This document shows, one piece after another, positions 11,901 to 25,554 of a DNA stretch of 64,000 nt (its first letter is position 1; each line of letters opens with the position of its first letter). The notes beneath the pieces were generated by a model, which saw nothing but the letters and a program-made list of their open reading frames with translations, did not search any database and was not told the DNA's origin. The position numbers were made by a program, and so were the translations under genes. Location: positions 1,302,001 through 1,366,000 of the forward strand of contig OZ038529.1 of the NCBI GenBank assembly GCA_964036665.1, read 5' to 3'. The DNA comes from Gordius sp. MW1 (taxonomy: Eukaryota > Nematomorpha > Gordioida > Gordea > Gordiidae).

Positions 11901-12934
11901 CGCCCATGTTAAATCAAAGTCATTTTTTTGCTTATTTTTCACGTCAATTATTATTATAGGACGGTCGTGTCCCCTCCTGCGTGGCTAAATAAATTAAGTG
12001 GGCCTGGGCCTTGGACCCTCTTTAACTATTTGTTTAAAAATTTTTGCATAATAAACACTTACCAATTATATTTGATATATTCTTAATCTATTGAAATTTA
12101 TCTATAAAATGATATATATTCTGCTAATACACCCGGGTAAATGGCAAAACAACGTTTGCCGGTTCATCTAGTGCAAAATAAAATCTAAAGTTAATTTCTA
12201 TCATAGCACCTTTCACAATATAGAACGCGAATGGCTTAAAAATATAAAAAAGCCACATATGTATGAAATATATTTTGACAAATATATGCAAAAGGAAGAT
12301 TTTATGGATTCAAGATAATTTATATATAACTTTGCCCGTAGAACACAACGTTAAAACCTATTTGGACATGAAAGGTTCGCCCGTTTTAGTCAATTTCACA
12401 TCTTGATCAAGTTGGACGTATTGCAATGTTTGTCGTGTTACTTTTACAAAACACAAGTATCCAAAGGCCAGTGTCCTAGGCAGGATTGCCTCAAGGGGGG
12501 GGGGCGTAGATTTTGTATCAAAAAGTTTCGATTAAACAAAAATAATTTAAATTATATATATTCAATATCTACAATGGGTTTTTGATAAAAAAAACATCAA
12601 TATTATCTACAATAATAAGTTTGTACATAAAAAAGCATTAACAATTAATTTGTTTAAATCGTGACCCAATTGCACCTGTGGTCTTTCTTCCATGAGCGCA
12701 ATTTGCAAAGAGCTCCTTACAAATTCTCTGTAAACCCAAGCCGGAGCCATTGTTTGAATTTGAAATATGCCTTAGTTTTTTAGGCTTAATTGGTCCCCCA
12801 ATACGAAAAAACCAATTGCCCGAGCTCGGTCCGCTAATTTTTTGATAAGCAAGAAACCAGCATGGATCTTTCACAGAGATATTCTTTTATATTTTGCAGC
12901 CTTTTAAATGCAATTTTTTTGTTAATTTTATTTA

Positions 12935-13258
12935 GAGGTTGAGTTGTTGGTCAAAGGAGGGTGCGAGATAGCTACCCACGCCGCACGCTTAGCCCTGGAA
13001 CACCTCCCTCTGGGTGACTCCTTTCTAAAACTGGATTTTAAAAATGTTTTCAACAGCGTTCGCCGCACAGCTTTTATTAACGATTTTATCAAGCTATTTC
13101 CCCAATACACTAACTACATCATTTTAAGTTACGGGTGCCATTCAATTTTGAAATTTGAAAAATTCTTCCTTAAATCCGCAGAAAGGATCCAACAAGGCGA
13201 CTCCCTAGGCCCCCCTTTACTCTGTTTGGTCATAAATCACATAATTAATGAAATTAAC
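12935..13258 (+). pseudogene. Reverse-transcriptase fragment (F3)
   Basis: Same fragment, His variant, no new lesions. Its partner C-terminal fragment downstream carries an extra 4-bp deletion. Confidence 0.85.
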
Positions 13259-13745
13259 AAACATTGTAAACTCAGGGTTCAAGCTCGGGAGAGGACAAAA
13301 ATTTTTATATATTTTTTTAAATTAAATTAATATTTTGTTCTTGTTAATATCATTGATAATATGAATTTATGACCGTCCGCTGGCTACTGACCAATGAAAA
13401 AAATGACCATTGGCCAAATAAGTCGAAATTTTTATGAAACTGGCCGGGAAATGTCCGATATTTTTAAAATGAAAAGGTATTTTAGGAACCGGAAAAGGTT
13501 ATTTTACCCCTGGCCGCCCTGGGCACCTACGGGTAAAGTTTCGAGCGAATCGGGCGGGTAGTTTTAGAATTTAGCCCTTATTTAAAACTAAAAGGAATTT
13601 TTATTTTAATTTTTTTTTCTTTAAAATTTAATTAATATTATGTTCTTGTTAATACCATTAATCTCTCAAACATATAATATAATTTACACACGAGGACAAA
13701 ACTGTTTTTTGTGACTATGTTGGATGCTGCTGAAAACAATCTCTC

Positions 13746-14002
13746 GGCAGGGTTAGTCCCGACGGAGCTTCTTTGATCCCCTGGGAGGATGGTAAGTTCC
13801 TAGCATGGGACTTTACCTGCATCGATATCTTTGCGCCAACTAATAATAATTATAACCCACTTTCTTGTGCCGAAGATCGTAAAACACTCAAATAGCCAAT
13901 GCTCATTCTAAGATTTTTATTCCAATAGTAGCTTCCGGTTCGGCTACTCTTGGCAAAAAAGCATTAGCACTTTTTAAATCGATAGGAAACAGATCCCCCT
14001 AA
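13746..14002 (+). pseudogene. Reverse-transcriptase C-terminal fragment, frameshifted (F3)
   Basis: A 4-bp deletion near 13894 (AAATAGCC instead of AAATACCGAGCC) makes an immediate TAG stop. It is the only copy disrupted internally. Confidence 0.7.
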
Positions 14003-17000
14003 GCTAAATACTCACCCCGCTTTATTTTACGCCAAAAAATCGGCATTTTGATATCTAAATATAATTACAAATGTTTATCTGACACATGGCCCGTGTTGGC
14101 TATTGACGAATGTGATGAATAATTTTTTTTATTTATAATATTATTTTAAGCTCCTTTATTGTATCGTGTATCAATTTTAAAGAATAAAAGCATTTTAACA
14201 TTAAATAAATTTATGAATAGATGTATGCAATTAAGGACCATCCATCGATACATATGTATGAACCATACATCTATACATACGTATGATCCATCCATCCATA
14301 CATATGTATGAACCATACATCTATACATACGTATGATCCATCCATCCATAGGTACGTATGATCCATACTCACATACATCTGTTCATAATTACATGTGTTC
14401 TGTAGATATGTTTATCTCCCCACGGAGAGCCACCTGCCGGACCATTTCAGGATATATCTCAACATTAGATGGCGTGGTAATTGTGGTTATATTTAAAGAA
14501 TAAATCTTAAAATCAATTTTCTTCTTTTCGTGTTTTTTCTTCGGAATGCAGAGACAGCTTCCCACTATAAAAATAAATTTTATAAACAAGTTATCATATC
14601 ATATTAATTTAATTTGCAAGAAACATTTATAAAATTTAAATTACTGTAGTTTATATTAGTGATAAGAATCAGCTAGTATATTCTATTTTCAAGTTGATTG
14701 TTAAAAAAATGGAAAAATGCTAATGTCAATTAATAAAAATGAAACTATGTTTGTGTTTGTGTGTATGTGTGTTTGATTGTTTGTATGCCACCACCAAATT
14801 TGGAAAACTACCAGACCTATTTGGCTCAAAATTTTACAGTTTATTTCCCATACTCCGGAGCATGTTTTAAGATTTGTTCGAGCCAAATCGGTCCAGTAGC
14901 TTTTTAGGGGTCAAGTTTTTTTGTTTTATACGTTGTTTTATACGTTTTGGCACTTAATATAGACGTCATATGACGTATAATTAGTGATGGTAATTTGCTC
15001 CAGTGAGCATTGCTCACTGTAAGCTCTGTCCCCTCACAAGCACTGTGTATCCTACTCTACTCATGAGTAGGATACAGTATCAGATGAAAATGCTCGAGAG
15101 GCGAAAAGATAGTAGCAAAAAGTAACTCATGTATAGAGCTGTGTGCCTGAGCAGCATTATAAGTTAACTAACAGTTTAATATGAGCAAATGCTATGAGCA
15201 AGCACTGCTCATAGCATCTCATATCACATTATAATGAGTTGTTTTGTTTTAATACATTCTGTTGTTCAACAATAACATGGCTATTTGCATAGGCGTAAGT
15301 AGGATTTCCTCAAAGGGGGGGGGTATAAAATTTGTAAGATCAAATTTTTTGTAACGATTTTTTTGAGTTCTAAATGTTTTGTTTCCTAAAAGTTTAAAGT
15401 GATATTGGCGTAAAAATAATAAAATACAAAATAAAATTCCAACAAATATTTTTTTATAAATATACAATGTAAAAATTATATAAATTAAAAATCATGGGAG
15501 GGGTTCTAATCGGAAAACCACCCCTCCCTATGCCAATGGCTATTTGTTATGGATTAATATTTTTTAAGGCTAATTTATTTTGCAATTTTATTTATATATG
15601 GCTAAAATATATTTTGAAATCAAAATTTATTTTTTATACATGTAAAATTTATTTAATTATAAATTTTTGAATTTTCTGTCTCACCCAGATGGTAATAATT
15701 TTTTTGACAATTTTAATATGGTTTAACTTTATATTTTATCGTTTTTAAGAAAAGGTGTAAATGTTTTAATTATATTAAAGGCTCGAACTCATTTTTTCTG
15801 GATTTTCATTATATATATCTAAAATGATTTTTAAGATTTATTTTTTATAAATGGCGAAATTATGTTTTATTGTTTAAATAATTATTTTGACATTTTTAAT
15901 ATGACTTAATGTTTCTAAATTTATATTTAATAATATTTTTAGTTCAGGTCACAATGCAAGGTTTTATAAAAGGTGGGAAATTTCGAATAAGACATAAGTA
16001 ATTAACACACTTGCTGAGCAGATTAATTGCGATATGTCACATAATTAATTAACACATTCGTTGAGCAAAATGGACAAGCAACTTGCTATCAGCAATTGCT
16101 CCTACAAAACTACTTTTATTTAAAGTTGCAAACAAGCTAACATTTTTACTGCTTGAGCTTGTATTTGCTGTTACAACTTAACTCCTCAAGCATTTTACCC
16201 CTCTTGATGACAAAGCTTATGCGTCCGAGCACATATGCTAGATATGTGTTTACGTCCAAGTCAGAGCAAAACAGCAACTTTACAACTATACGTATAATAT
16301 ATGAAGCTTAAATGTTTTATTGCTGCATAAAAATTTTCTTTCATATTAAATCAGGCTAGACCCGTTACAATATGAATGAACCAGAGGAATATAAACATTA
16401 GATTCTACAAAGTATTTTATGTCATGGTTATGCGTTTATTTTGTAGAAGAAACTTAAATTACATTTAAAACTCAGTGACATTTCTTTAAGGCTTATGCTA
16501 AGCTTTATCATAAATAAATTGCATAGCAATTAATAAGTATTAATATGCTCTTCCCCAATTAATTACATATATGCTTTTTATTCCATATCATAAAAGAAGC
16601 TTTTCCGTGTAAATTATATTATTGGATAAACTTATTTGGGTAATAAAAAAAATTTTCAATACAAAAACCCTTAAAAATTAAAAAAAAATTATGTTTTGCC
16701 CCCCCCAACTGCCCTTTCCTAATTAGACACTGCCCCTCCCTAATTAGCCACTGCCCAAATTTTGGATAGTCGAGGACCTTTTTTTTTGCTCTCAGGAAAA
16801 TTTTTGGTAGGGACAATTTTTGGATGTCGAGACCTTTTTTTTGCTCGCTGAAAAATTTTTAAATTATTTTTTTGGTGTCAGAAAAAATCTTATTTTAATT
16901 CTGCCCCCCCCCCCCCTTATTCAAAACCTGCGTACGCCCATGTTAAATCAAAGTCATTTTTTTGCTTATTATTCACGTCAATTATTATTATAGGACGGTC

Positions 17001-17968
17001 GTGTCCCCTCCTGCGTGGCTAAATAAATTAAGTGGGCCTGGGCCTTGGACCCTCTTTAACTATTTGTTTAAAAATTTTTGCATAATAAACACTTACCAAT
17101 TATATTTGATATATTCTTAATCTATTGAAATTTATCTATAAAATGATATATATTCTGCTAATACACCCGGGTAAATGGCAAAACAACGTTTGCCGGTTCA
17201 TCTAGTGCAAAATAAAATCTAAAGTTAATTTCTATCATAGCACCTTTCACAATATAGAACGCGAATGGCTTAAAAATATAAAAAAGCCACATATGTATGA
17301 AATATATTTTGACAAATATATGCAAAAGGAAGATTTTATGGATTCAAGATAATTTATATATAACTTTGCCCGTAGAACACAACGTTAAAACCTATTTGGA
17401 CATGAAAGGTTCGCCCGTTTTAGTCAATTTCACATCTTGATCAAGTTGGACGTATTGCAATGTTTGTCGTGTTACTTTTACAAAACACAAGTATCCAAAG
17501 GCCAGTGTCCTAGGCAGGATTGCCTCAAGGGGGGGGGGCGTAGATTTTGTATCAAAAAGTTTCGATTAAACAAAAATAATTTAAATTATATATATTCAAT
17601 ATCTACAATGGGTTTTTGATAAAAAAAACATCAATATTATCTACAATAATAAGTTTGTACATAAAAAAGCATTAACAATTAATTTGTTTAAATCGTGACC
17701 CAATTGCACCTGTGGTCTTTCTTCCATGAGCGCAATTTGCAAAGAGCTCCTTACAAATTCTCTGTAAACCCAAGCCGGAGCCATTGTTTGAATTTGAAAT
17801 ATGCCTTAGTTTTTTAGGCTTAATTGGTCCCCCAATACGAAAAAACCAATTGCCCGAGCTCGGTCCGCTAATTTTTTGATAAGCAAGAAACCAGCATGGA
17901 TCTTTCACAGAGATATTCTTTTATATTTTGCAGCCTTTTAAATGCAATTTTTTTGTTAATTTTATTTA

Positions 17969-18292
17969 GAGGTTGAGTTGTTGGTCAAAGGAGGGTGCGA
18001 GATAGCTACCCACGCCGCACGCTTAGCCCTGGAACACCTCCCTCTGGGTGACTCCTTTCTAAAACTGGATTTTAAAAATGTTTTCAACAGCGTTCGCCGC
18101 ACAGCTTTTATTAACGATTTTATCAAGCTATTTCCCCAATACACTAACTACATCATTTTAAGTTACGGGTGCCATTCAATTTTGAAATTTGAAAAATTCT
18201 TCCTTAAATCCGCAGAAAGGATCCAACAAGGCGACTCCCTAGGCCCCCCTTTACTCTGTTTGGTCATAAATCACATAATTAATGAAATTAAC
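17969..18292 (+). pseudogene. Reverse-transcriptase fragment (F4)
   Basis: Same fragment, His variant, identical protein to the F2 and F3 copies. Confidence 0.85.
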
Positions 18293-18779
18293 AAACATTG
18301 TAAACTCAGGGTTCAAGCTCGGGAGAGGACAAAAATTTTTATATATTTTTTTAAATTAAATTAATATTTTGTTCTTGTTAATATCATTGATAATATGAAT
18401 TTATGACCGTCCGCTGGCTACTGACCAATGAAAAAAATGACCATTGGCCAAATAAGTCGAAATTTTTATGAAACTGGCCGGGAAATGTCCGATATTTTTA
18501 AAATGAAAAGGTATTTTAGGAACCGGAAAAGGTTATTTTACCCCTGGCCGCCCTGGGCACCTACGGGTAAAGTTTCGAGCGAATCGGGCGGGTAGTTTTA
18601 GAATTTAGCCCTTATTTAAAACTAAAAGGAATTTTTATTTTAATTTTTTTTTCTTTAAAATTTAATTAATATTATGTTCTTGTTAATACCATTAATCTCT
18701 CAAACATATAATATAATTTACACACGAGGACAAAACTGTTTTTTGTGACTATGTTGGATGCTGCTGAAAACAATCTCTC

Positions 18780-19040
18780 GGCAGGGTTAGTCCCGACGGA
18801 GCTTCTTTGATCCCCTGGGAGGATGGTAAGTTCCTAGCATGGGACTTTACCTGCATCGATATCTTTGCGCCAACTAATAATAATTATAACCCACTTTCTT
18901 GTGCCGAAGATCGTAAAACACTCAAATACCGAGCCAATGCTCATTCTAAGATTTTTATTCCAATAGTAGCTTCCGGTTCGGCTACTCTTGGCAAAAAAGC
19001 ATTAGCACTTTTTAAATCGATAGGAAACAGATCCCCCTAA
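18780..19040 (+). pseudogene. Reverse-transcriptase C-terminal fragment (F4)
   Basis: Same 86-codon frame as at 3722 with no new lesion. Confidence 0.7.
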
Positions 19041-22000
19041 GCTAAATACTCACCCAGCTTTATTTTACGCCAAAAAATCGGCATTTTGATATCTAAATAT
19101 AATTACAAATGTTTATCTGACACATGGCCCGTGTTGGCTATTGACGAATGTGATGAATAATTTTTTTTATTTATAATATTATTTTAAGCTTCTTTATTGT
19201 ATCGTGTATCAATTTTAAAGAATAAAAGCATTTTAACATTAAATAAATTTATGAATAGATGTATGCAATTAAGGACCATCCATCGATACATATGTATGAA
19301 CCATACATCTATACATACGTATGATCCATCCATCCATACATATGTATGAACCATACATCTATACATACGTATGATCCATCCATCCATAGGTACGTATGAT
19401 CCATACTCACATACATCTATTCATAATTACATGTGTTCTGTAGATATGTTTATCTCCCCACGGAGAGCCACCTGCCGGACCATTTCAGGATATATCTCAA
19501 CATTAGATGGCGTGGTAATTGTGGTTATATTTAAAGAATAAATCTTAAAATCAATTTTCTTCTTTTCGTGTTTTTTCTTCGGAATGCAGAGACAGCTTCC
19601 CACTATAAAAATAAATTTTATAAACAAGTTATCATATCATATTAATTTAATTTGCAAGAAACATTTATAAAATTTAAATTACTGTAGTTTATATTAGTGA
19701 TAAGAATCAGCTAGTATATTCTATTTTCAAGTTGATTGTTAAAAAAATGGAAAAATGCTAATGTCAATTAATAAAAATGAAACTATGTTTGTGTTTGTGT
19801 GTATGTGTGTTTGATTGTTTGTATGCCACCACCAAATTTGGAAAACTACCAGACCTATTTGGCTCAAAATTTTACAGTTTATTTCCCATACTCCGGAGCA
19901 TGTTTTAAGATTTGTTCGAGCCAAATCGGTCCAGTAGCTTTTTAGGGGTCAAGTTTTTTTGTTTTATACGTTGTTTTATACGTTTTGGCACTTAATAAAG
20001 ACGTCATATGACGTATAATTAGTGATGGTAATTTGCTCCAGTGAGCATTGCTCACTGTAAGCTCTGTCCCCTCACAAGCACTGTGTATCCTACTCTACTC
20101 ATGAGTAGGATACAGTATCAGATGAAAATGCTCGAGAGGCGAAAAGATAGTAGCAAAAAGTAACTCATGTATAGAGCTGTGTGCCTGAGCAGCATTATAA
20201 GTTAACTAACAGTTTAATATGAGCAAATGCTATGAGCAAGCACTGCTCATAGCATCTCATATCACATTATAATGAGTTGTTTTGTTTTAATACATTCTGT
20301 TGTTCAACAATAACATGGCTATTTGCATAGGCGTAAGTAGGATTTCCTCAAAGGGGGGGGGGTATAAAATTTGTAAGATCAAATTTTTTGTAACAATTTT
20401 TTTGAGTTCTAAATGTTTTGTTTCCTAAAAGTTTAAAGTGATATTGGCGTAAAAATAATAAAATACAAAATAAAATTCCAACAAATATTTTTTTATAAAT
20501 ATACAATGTAAAAATTATATAAATTAAAAATCATGGGATGGGTTCTAATCGGAAAACCACCCCTCCCTATGCCAATGGCTATTTGTTATGGATTAATATT
20601 TTTTAAGGCTAATTTATTTTGCAATTTTATTTATATATGGCTAAAATATATTTTGAAATCAAAATTTATTTTTTATACATGTAAAATTTATTTAATTATA
20701 AATTTTTGAATTTTCTGTCTCACCCAGATGGTAATAATTTTTTTGACAATTTTAATATGGTTTAACTTTATATTTTATCGTTTTTAAGAAAAGGTGTAAA
20801 TGTTTTAATTATATTAAAGGCTCGAACTCATTTTTTCTGGATTTTCATTATATATATCTAAAATGATTTTTAAGATTTATTTTTTATAAATGGCGAAATT
20901 ATGTTTTATTGTTTAAATAATTATTTTGACATTTTTAATATGACTTAATGTTTCTAAATTTATATTTAATAATATTTTTAGTTCAGGTCACAATGCAAGG
21001 TTTTATAAAAGGTGGGAAATTTCGCATAAGACATAAGTAATTAACACATTTGCTGAGCAGATTAATTGCGATATGTCACATAATTTAACACATTCGTTGA
21101 GCAAAATGGACAAGCAACTTGCTATCAGCAATTGCTCCTACAAAACTACTTTTATTTAAAGTTGCAAACAAGCTAACATTTTTACTGCTTGAGCTTGTAT
21201 TTGCTGTTACAACTTAACTCCTCAAGCATTTTACCCCTCTTGATGACAAAGCTTATGCGTCCGAGCACATATGCTAGATATGTGTTTACGTCCAAGTCAG
21301 AGCAAAACAGCAACTTTACAACTATACGTATAATATATGAAGCTTAAATGTTTTATTGCTGCATAAAAATTTTCTTTCATATTAAATCAGGCTAGACCCG
21401 TTACAATATGAATGAACCAGAGGAATATAAACATTAGATTCTACAAAGTATTTTATGTCATGGTTATGCGTTTATTTTGTAGAAGAAACTTAAATTACAT
21501 TTAAAACTCAGTGACATTTCTTTAAGGCTTATGCTAAGCTTTATCATAAATAAATTGCATAGCAATTAATAAGTATTAATATGCTCTTCCCCAATTAATT
21601 ACATATATGCTTTTTATTCCATATCATAAAAGAAGCTTTTCCGTGTAAATTATATTATTGGATAAACTTATTTGGGTAATAAAAAAAATTTTCAATACAA
21701 AAACCCTTAAAAATTAAAAAAAAAATTATGTTTTGCCCCCCCCCCCCCAATTAGTCACTGCCCTTTCCTAATTAGACTCTGCCCCTCCCTAATTAGCCAC
21801 TGCCCAAATTTTGGATAGTCGAGGACCTTTTTTTTTGCTCTCAGGAAAATTTTTGGTAGGGACAATTTTTGGATGTCGAGACCTTTTTTTTGCTCGCTGA
21901 AAAATTTTTAAATTATTTTTTTGGTGTCAGAAAAAATCTTATTTTAATTCTGCCCCCCCCCCCTAATTCAAAACCTGCGTACGCCCATGTTAAATCAAAG

Positions 22001-23015
22001 TCATTTTTTTGCTTATTTTTCACGTCAATTATTATTATAGGACGGTCGTGTCCCCTCCTGCGTGGCTAAATAAATTAAGTGGGCCTGGGCCTTGGACCCT
22101 CTTTAACTATTTGTTTAAAAATTTTTGCATAATAAACACTTACCAATTATATTTGATATATTCTTAATCTATTGAAATTTATCTATAAAATGATATATAT
22201 TCTGCTAATACACCCGGGTAAATGGCAAAACAACGTTTGCCGGTTCATCTAGTGCAAAATAAAATCTAAAGTTAATTTCTATCATAGCACCTTTCACAAT
22301 ATAGAACGCGAATGGCTTAAAAATATAAAAAAGCCACATATGTATGAAATATATTTTGACAAATATATGCAAAAGGAAGATTTTATGGATTCAAGATAAT
22401 TTATATATAACTTTGCCCGTAGAACACAACGTTAAAACCTATTTGGACATGAAAGGTTCGCCCGTTTTAGTCAATTTCACATCTTGATCAAGTTGGACGT
22501 ATTGCAATGTTTGTCGTGTTACTTTTACAAAACACAAGTATCCAAAGGCCAGTGTCCTAGGCAGGATTGCCTCAAGGGGGGGGGGCGTAGATTTTGTATC
22601 AAAAAGTTTCGATTAAACAAAAATAATTTAAATTATATACATTCAATATCTACAATGGGTTTTTGATAAAAAAAACATCAATATTATCTACAATAATAAG
22701 TTTGTACATAAAAAAGCATTAACAATTAATTTGTTTAAATCGTGACCCAATTGCACCTGTGGTCTTTCTTCCATGAGCGCAATTTGCAAAGAGCTCCTTA
22801 CAAATTCTCTGTAAACCCAAGCCGGAGCCATTGTTTGAATTTGAAATATGCCTTAGTTTTTTAGGCTTAATTGGTCCCCCAATACGAAAAAACCAATTGC
22901 CCGAGCTCGGTCCGCTAATTTTTTGATAAGCAAGAAACCAGCATGGATCTTTCACAGAGATATTCTTTTATATTTTGCAGCCTTTTAAATGCAATTTTTT
23001 TGTTAATTTTATTTA

Positions 23016-23339
23016 GAGGTTGAGTTGTTGGTCAAAGGAGGGTGCGAGATAGCTACCCACGCCGCACGCTTAGCCCTGGAACACCTCCCTCTGGGTGACT
23101 CCTTTCTAAAACTGGATTTTAAAAATGTTTTCAACAGCGTTCGCCGCACAGCTTTTATTAACGATTTTATCAAGCTATTTCCCCAATACACTAACTACAT
23201 CATTTTAAGTTACGGGTGCCATTCAATTTTGAAATTTGAAAAATTCTTCCTTAAATCCGCAGAAAGGATCCAACAAGGCGACTCCCTAGGCCCCCCTTTA
23301 CTCTGTTTGGTCATAAATCACATAATTAATGAAATTAAC
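23016..23339 (+). pseudogene. Reverse-transcriptase fragment (F5)
   Basis: Same fragment, His variant. It is the last forward copy before the inversion; the next copy on the minus strand ends exactly at the junction. Confidence 0.85.
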
Positions 23340-23826
23340 AAACATTGTAAACTCAGGGTTCAAGCTCGGGAGAGGACAAAAATTTTTATATATTTTTTTA
23401 AATTAAATTAATATTTTGTTCTTGTTAATATCATTGATAATATGAATTTATGACCGTCCGCTGGCTACTGACCAATGAAAAAAATGACCATTGGCCAAAT
23501 AAGTCGAAATTTTTATGAAACTGGCCGGGAAATGTCCGATATTTTTAAAATGAAAAGGTATTTTAGGAACCGGAAAAGGTTATTTTACCCCTGGCCGCCC
23601 TGGGCACCTACGGGTAAAGTTTCGAGCGAATCGGGCGGGTAGTTTTAGAATTTAGCCCTTATTTAAAACTAAAAGGAATTTTTATTTTAATTTTTTTTTC
23701 TTTAAAATTTAATTAATATTATGTTCTTGTTAATACCATTAATCTCTCAAACATATAATATAATTTACACACGAGGACAAAACTGTTTTTTGTGACTATG
23801 TTGGATGCTGCTGAAAACAATCTCTC

Positions 23827-24087
23827 GGCAGGGTTAGTCCCGACGGAGCTTCTTTGATCCCCTGGGAGGATGGTAAGTTCCTAGCATGGGACTTTACCTG
23901 CATCGATATCTTTGCGCCAACTAATAATAATTATAACCCACTTTCTTGTGCCGAAGATCGTAAAACACTCAAATACCGAGCCAATGCTCATTCTAAGATT
24001 TTTATTCCAATAGTAGCTTCCGGTTCGGCTACTCTTGGCAAAAAAGCATTAGCACTTTTTAAATCGATAGGAAACAGATCCCCCTAA
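23827..24087 (+). pseudogene. Reverse-transcriptase C-terminal fragment (F5)
   Basis: Same frame as at 3722; the downstream sequence carries the CACCCCGC variant. Confidence 0.7.
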
Positions 24088-25160
24088 GCTAAATACTCAC
24101 CCCGCTTTATTTTAAGCCAAAAAATCGGCATTTTGATATCTAAATATAATTACAAATGTTTATCTGACACATGGCCCGTGTTGGCTATTGACGAATGTGA
24201 TGAATAATTTTTTTTATTTATAATATTATTTTAAGCTTCTTTATTGTATCGTGTATCAATTTTAAAGAATAAAAGCATTTTAACATTAAATAAATTTATG
24301 AATAGATGTATGCAATTAAGGACCATCCATCGATACATATGTATGAACCATACATCTATACATACGTATGATCCATCCATCCATACATATGTATGAACCA
24401 TACATCTATACATACGTATGATCCATCCATCCATAGGTACGTATGATCCATACTCACATACATCTATTCATAATTACATGTGTTCTGTAGATATGTTTAT
24501 CTCCCCACGGAGAGCCACCTGCCGGACCATTTCAGGATATATCTCAACATTAGATGGCGTGGTAATTGTGGTTATATTTAAAGAATAAATCTTAAAATCA
24601 ATTTTCTTCTTTTCGTGTTTTTTCTTCGGAATGCAGAGACAGCTTCCCACTATAAAAATAAATTTTATAAACAAGTTATCATATCATATTAATTTAATTT
24701 GCAAGAAACATTTATAAAATTTAAATTACTGTAGTTTATATTAGTGATAAGAATCAGCTAGTATATTCTATTTTCAAGTTGATTGTTAAAAAAATGGAAA
24801 AATGCTAATGTCAATTAATAAAAATGAAACTATGTTTGTGTTTGTGTGTATGTGTGTTTGATTGTTTGTATGCCACCACCAAATTTGGAAAACTACCAGA
24901 CCTATTTGGCTCAAAATTTTACAGTTTATTTCCCATACTCCGGAGCATGTTTTAAGATTTGTTCGAGCCAAATCGGTCCAGTAGCTTTTTAGGGGTCAAG
25001 TTTTTTTGTTTTATACGTTGTTTTATACGTTTTGGCACTTAATAAAGACGTCATATGACGTATAATTAGTGATGGTAATTTGCTCCAGTGAGCATTGCTC
25101 ACTGTAAGCTCTGTCCCCTCACAAGCACTGTGTATCCTACTCTACTCATGAGTAGGATAC

Positions 25161-25230
25161 AGTATCAGATGAAAATGCTCGAGAGGCGAAAAGATAGTAG
25201 CAAAAAGTAACTCATGTATAGAGCTGTGTG
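25161..25230 (+). repeat. Truncated forward unit F6 (70 bp)
   Basis: The first 70 bp of the unit are present and match F1 1-70. The sequence then switches without a gap to the reverse complement of unit position 3237. Forward units read GCTGTGTG then CCTGAG; here GCTGTGTG is followed by GTTAATTTC. The fusion looks blunt, with no shared bases at the junction. Confidence 0.92.
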
Positions 25231-25554
25231 GTTAATTTCATTAATTATGTGATTTATGACCAAACAGAGTAAAGGGGGGCCTAGGGAGTCGCCTTGTTGG
25301 ATCCTTTCTGCGGATTTAAGGAAGAATTTTTCAAATTTCAAAATTGAATGGCACCCGTAACTTAAAATGATGTAGTTAGTGTATTGGGGAAATAGCTTGA
25401 TAAAATCGTTAATAAAAGCTGTGCGGCGAACGCTGTTGAAAACATTTTTAAAATCCAGTTTTAGAAAGGAGTCACCCAGAGGGAGGTGTTCCAGGGCTAA
25501 GCGTGCGGCGTGGGTAGCTATCTCGCACCCTCCTTTGACCAACAACTCAACCTC
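25231..25554 (-). pseudogene. Reverse-transcriptase fragment (R1, cut at the inversion junction)
   Basis: The homologous part is full length, but its last codon abuts the junction at 25231. The reading frame runs on into 70 bp of forward unit start (ending near 25165) instead of the SINE-like insertion, so this copy has a different C-terminal tail from all the others. Confidence 0.85.

Larger units (their letters stand above)
10047..15075 (+). repeat. Satellite unit F3 (5029 bp)
   Basis: Differs from F1 by loss of TATTTGCTG near 11135, one missing CTAATTAG/CACTGCCC motif copy near 11680, and a 4-bp deletion near 13894 that breaks the C-terminal reverse-transcriptase fragment. It carries ATGGGATGGG near 10474 with ACAATTTT near 10332 (shared with F5, R1, R2). 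It also carries CACCCCGC near 14013 with CTGTTCATAATT near 14379 (shared with R4 and R5). Confidence 0.93.
15076..20113 (+). repeat. Satellite unit F4 (5038 bp)
   Basis: Carries the shortest G-tract at the unit's first G-run (9 G near 15316, against 15 in F1 and F3). It lacks one CTAATTAG/CACTGCCC motif copy near 16706 and has AAGCTTC instead of AAGCTCC near 19186, a variant shared only with F5. The order of the unit map is unchanged. Confidence 0.93.
20114..25160 (+). repeat. Satellite unit F5 (5047 bp), last full forward unit
   Basis: Last full forward unit before the inversion. It shares GACTCTGCC (near 21776), ATGGGATGGG and ACAATTTT with the first inverted units R1 and R2. It shares the CACCCCGC variant near 24108 with F3, R4 and R5. 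The hairpin cluster of the unit end lies at 25048-25160, directly before the strand switch. Confidence 0.93.
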
